Source: Chloroflexota bacterium
Lineage (GTDB): Bacteria > Chloroflexota > Dehalococcoidia > Lucifugimonadales > UBA1127
Assembly (NCBI GenBank): GCA_028873745.1
Contig: JAPPNT010000206.1
Span: 1-6,466, forward strand
Direction of reading: 5' to 3'
Length of the DNA stretch: 6,466 nucleotides
Positions 4,759-6,466 of this stretch are shown here, piece after piece. Position 1 is the stretch's first letter. Every line of letters begins with the position of its first letter. Position numbers and translations under genes: made by a program. The notes beneath the pieces are model-generated. The model did no database searches. It had not been told where the DNA came from and saw only the letters and a list, made by a program, of their open reading frames with translations.

Positions 4759-5193
4759 ATGCCTGGCTTCAACCCGAAGACCACCATCATCCCCGGCATG
4801 CGCTACCGCGACGCGCCCGCCGCCATCGACTGGCTCTGCGACGTCCTCGGCTTCGAGCCCCGTCTCGTCGTCCCCAACGAGGACGGCACAATTGCCCACG
4901 CGCAGCTCGTCCTCGGCGACGGCATGATCATGCTCGGCTCGTCGCAAGGAACCCAGTTCGACGGCATCGTCGGGCCGCCCTCTCCCGAGGGCACGCTGAC
5001 GCAGAGCGCCTACATCGTGGTCGAGGACGTCAAGTCGCTGTACGAGCGCGTGAAAGCCGCCGGCGCAAACATCGTCATGGAACTGGAGGAGCAGCACTAC
5101 GGAGGCAGCCTCTTCGCCGTGCGCGATCCCGAGGGCCAGCTCTGGAACGTCGGCAGCTACAACCCCTGGGCGGAGCCGCAGCCCGGGGGCTAG
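4759..5193 (+). CDS. VOC superfamily (glyoxalase/bleomycin-resistance fold) protein
   Basis: This 144-residue protein has the two beta-alpha-beta3 modules of the vicinal-oxygen-chelate superfamily. Module one is about residues 8-62: IIPGMRYRDAPAAIDWLCDVLGFEP, then IAHAQLVLGDGMIML, with H47 as a possible metal ligand. Module two is about 82-136: QSAYIVVEDVKSLYERVKAAGA, then GGSLFAVRDPEGQLWNVGSY, typical of the fold's closing strands. The superfamily includes glyoxalase I, ring-cleavage dioxygenases, epimerases and drug-binding resistance proteins, so the reaction is open. ATG at 4759 is chosen because AAGGAGG stands six bases upstream; an in-frame ATG at 4720 lies inside a palindromic repeat. 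The gene ends in CTAG, shared as the stop of the convergent aspartate kinase gene. It may be a late member of the plus-strand catabolic cluster, but 188 nt of repeats separate it from the beta-subunit gene. Confidence 0.88.
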   Translation: MPGFNPKTTIIPGMRYRDAPAAIDWLCDVLGFEPRLVVPNEDGTIAHAQLVLGDGMIMLGSSQGTQFDGIVGPPSPEGTLTQSAYIVVEDVKSLYERVKAAGANIVMELEEQHYGGSLFAVRDPEGQLWNVGSYNPWAEPQPGG

Positions 5194-6275
5194 GGCTCGT
5201 CCAGCTCGAACGCCCGGTGCAGCGCCCGCACCGCTTCCGCTGTCTGGCGCCCCGACACGATGCACGTGATGCGGATCTCGGACGTCGTGATCATCTCGAT
5301 GTTCACGCCCGCCTCCGCCAGCGCCCGGAACATCGTCGAGGCGTAGCCCGGCGAGTTCTGCATCCCCGTCCCCACCACGCTCACCTTCGCCAGCGCGTCA
5401 TCGTGGGTCACGTCCCTCGCGCCGATCTCCTCCGCGACGGGCTGCACCAGCGGCAGCGTCTTCTCCACGTCGGTCCGCGTCACCGTGAAAGAGAGGTCCG
5501 TCAGGTTCTCCACGCTCGTGTTCTGCACGATGGTGTCGACGCTCACGCCCGCTTCCGCCAGCGGCTCGAAGAACGCCGCCGCGATGCCGGGCCGGTCCGG
5601 CACCCCCAGCACCGTTACCTTCGCGACGTTGCTGTCGCTGGCCACCCCTCGCACCTTGCTGCGGACCTCCATGCCTGCCTCCCGGTGAATCAGTGTCCCC
5701 GGCGCCTCGCTGAACGTCGAGGCCACCAGAATCGGTATGTTGTACAGCTCGCCCAGCTCGATGGAGCGCGGCTGCATCTTCGCGCCGCTCGCCGCCAGCT
5801 CCAGCATCTCCTCGTAGTCGATCTCGTCCAGCTTCCGCGCCTCCGGCACGATGCGCGGGTCGGCGGTGTAGATGCCCTCGACGTCCGTGTAGATCTCGCA
5901 CCGCTCGGCCCCCAGCGCCGCCGCCAGCGCCACCGCCGTCGTGTCCGAGCCGCCGCGTCCGAGCGTCGTGACCTCCTGCTCCTCCGTCACGCCCTGGAAG
6001 CCGCACACCACCGCCACGCGGCCCGCCTCCAGTTCCGCGACGATGCGGTCCGGCGCAACGTCGGCGATGCGCGCCTTCCCGTGCAGCGCCTCCGTCTGGA
6101 TGCCCGCCTGCAACCCCGTCAGGCTCACCGCCGGGCACTCCATGTCGTTCAGCGCCATGGCGACGAGCGCGCACGAGACCATCTCACCGGTCGAGAGCAG
6201 CAGGTCCACCTCCCGCTCGACTGGCATGTGCGCCACGCTCCGCGACAGCGCCAGCAGGTCGTCCGTCGAGTCCCC
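5190..6275 (-). CDS. lysC: aspartate kinase, N-terminus missing
   Basis: Aspartate kinase phosphorylates L-aspartate, the first step to lysine, threonine, methionine and diaminopimelate. About 361 residues are readable, against roughly 405-410 in full-length enzymes. Visible blocks from the N-terminal side: GDSTDDLLAL; LLSTGEMVSCALVAMAL; GFQGVTEEQEVTTLGRGGSDTTAVALAAAL split around the GRGGSD nucleotide/substrate loop; IYTDVEGIYTADPR; and SGAKMQPRSIEL. The regulatory half has two ACT domains starting near VAKVTVLGVPDRPG and LAKVSVVGTGMQNSPG, which implies feedback control by lysine and/or threonine. The first 45-50 residues, with the KxGGTS phosphate-binding motif, should lie beyond about 6275, where the sequence turns into G/C runs. 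The frame stays open to 6461, but the translation there is only Gly/Pro/Ala/Arg and is not credible. The gene is partial because of the sequence, not necessarily in the organism. Its stop overlaps that of the VOC gene. Confidence 0.93.
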   Translation of the reverse strand, partial: GDSTDDLLALSRSVAHMPVEREVDLLLSTGEMVSCALVAMALNDMECPAVSLTGLQAGIQTEALHGKARIADVAPDRIVAELEAGRVAVVCGFQGVTEEQEVTTLGRGGSDTTAVALAAALGAERCEIYTDVEGIYTADPRIVPEARKLDEIDYEEMLELAASGAKMQPRSIELGELYNIPILVASTFSEAPGTLIHREAGMEVRSKVRGVASDSNVAKVTVLGVPDRPGIAAAFFEPLAEAGVSVDTIVQNTSVENLTDLSFTVTRTDVEKTLPLVQPVAEEIGARDVTHDDALAKVSVVGTGMQNSPGYASTMFRALAEAGVNIEMITTSEIRITCIVSGRQTAEAVRALHRAFELDEP

Positions 6276-6443
6276 CCCCGCGGCGCCCCCCCCGCCGGGG
6301 CCCGGCCCCCCCGGCCCCCCCCGGCCCCGCCGGCGCGCCCCCCCCGCCGCGGGGGGGGGGGGGCCCCCCCCCCCCCCCCCCGGCGGGCCCCCCCCCCCCC
6401 CCCCCGGGGGGCGCCCGCCGGCCCCCCCCCCCCCCCCCCCCCC
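6272..6443. other. 172-nt tract of only G and C, probable artefact
   Basis: There is no A or T across 172 bases, and much of it consists of homopolymer runs of C or G of 8-20 bases. It begins exactly where aspartate kinase should continue into its conserved N-terminus. Such composition does not match any coding or spacer sequence elsewhere in the window, even at this GC content. A sequencing or assembly artefact at a contig end is the simplest explanation. Confidence 0.8.
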
Positions 6444-6446
6444 AGC

Positions 6447-6465
6447 CGCAGTGTTCAACACTGCG
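6447..6465. repeat. 19-nt palindrome at the window end
   Basis: CGCAGTGTT-C-AACACTGCG is a perfect inverted repeat with 9-bp arms and a single central base, directly after the G/C-only tract and one base from the window end. With normal base composition restored, it could be real sequence beyond a bad stretch, or a fold-back chimera or adapter-like end. Confidence 0.55.
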
Positions 6466-6466
6466 T

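Noticed and set aside
6276..6461. Gly/Pro-rich N-terminal extension of aspartate kinase
   Set aside because: The frame is open only because the tract has no A or T; aspartate kinases have a conserved KxGGTS start here, not a homopolymer-coded extension.

Overview
The window is high-GC bacterial DNA, about two thirds G+C by eye. It has tightly packed genes, clear GGAGG-type ribosome binding sites and intergenic spacers filled with short palindromic repeats. Gene content and repeat style resemble metagenome-derived Chloroflexota, such as the SAR202/Dehalococcoidia group. That placement is an inference from general resemblance; no marker gene here proves it.

Layout. (1) 1-444, plus: C-terminal part of a PAP2-superfamily membrane protein that has lost the catalytic-site histidines. 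(2) 468-1391, minus: a complete LysR-type regulator, tail-to-tail with the PAP2 gene. (3) 1548-1946, minus: a small unrecognised coiled-coil protein with a strong ribosome binding site. (4) 1947-2122: a divergent control region with a perfect 7+2+7 dyad and a consensus TTGACA -35 element. (5) 2123-3247, plus: a metal-dependent hydrolase/decarboxylase of the amidohydrolase-2 (COG2159, ACMSD-like) family. (6) 3436-3948 and 3989-4570, plus: the two subunits of a split thiamine-diphosphate decarboxylase of the sulfopyruvate/phosphonopyruvate decarboxylase (ComD/ComE) type. (7) 4759-5193, plus: a VOC/glyoxalase-fold protein. (8) 5190-6275, minus: aspartate kinase with two ACT domains, sharing a CTAG double stop with the VOC gene and truncated at its N-terminus. 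(9) 6272-6443: a run of only G and C that does not read as protein, followed by a 19-nt palindrome at the window end. This is most likely an assembly or sequencing artefact at a contig end.

The four plus-strand genes between 2123 and 5193 look like a small catabolic module: an ACMSD-like metalloenzyme, a two-subunit ThDP enzyme acting on a 2-oxo acid, and a VOC protein. The substrate cannot be read from the sequence. The module is interrupted by two 188-nt spacers full of hairpin repeats, so it may be several transcripts rather than one operon. The aspartate kinase belongs to primary amino-acid metabolism and is probably unrelated.

Two whole-window patterns stand out. The two spacers carry members of the same palindromic repeat families in the same order. 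The plus strand is C-rich throughout, so plus-strand genes favour C-ending codons and minus-strand genes favour G-ending codons, which suggests a replication-strand bias.
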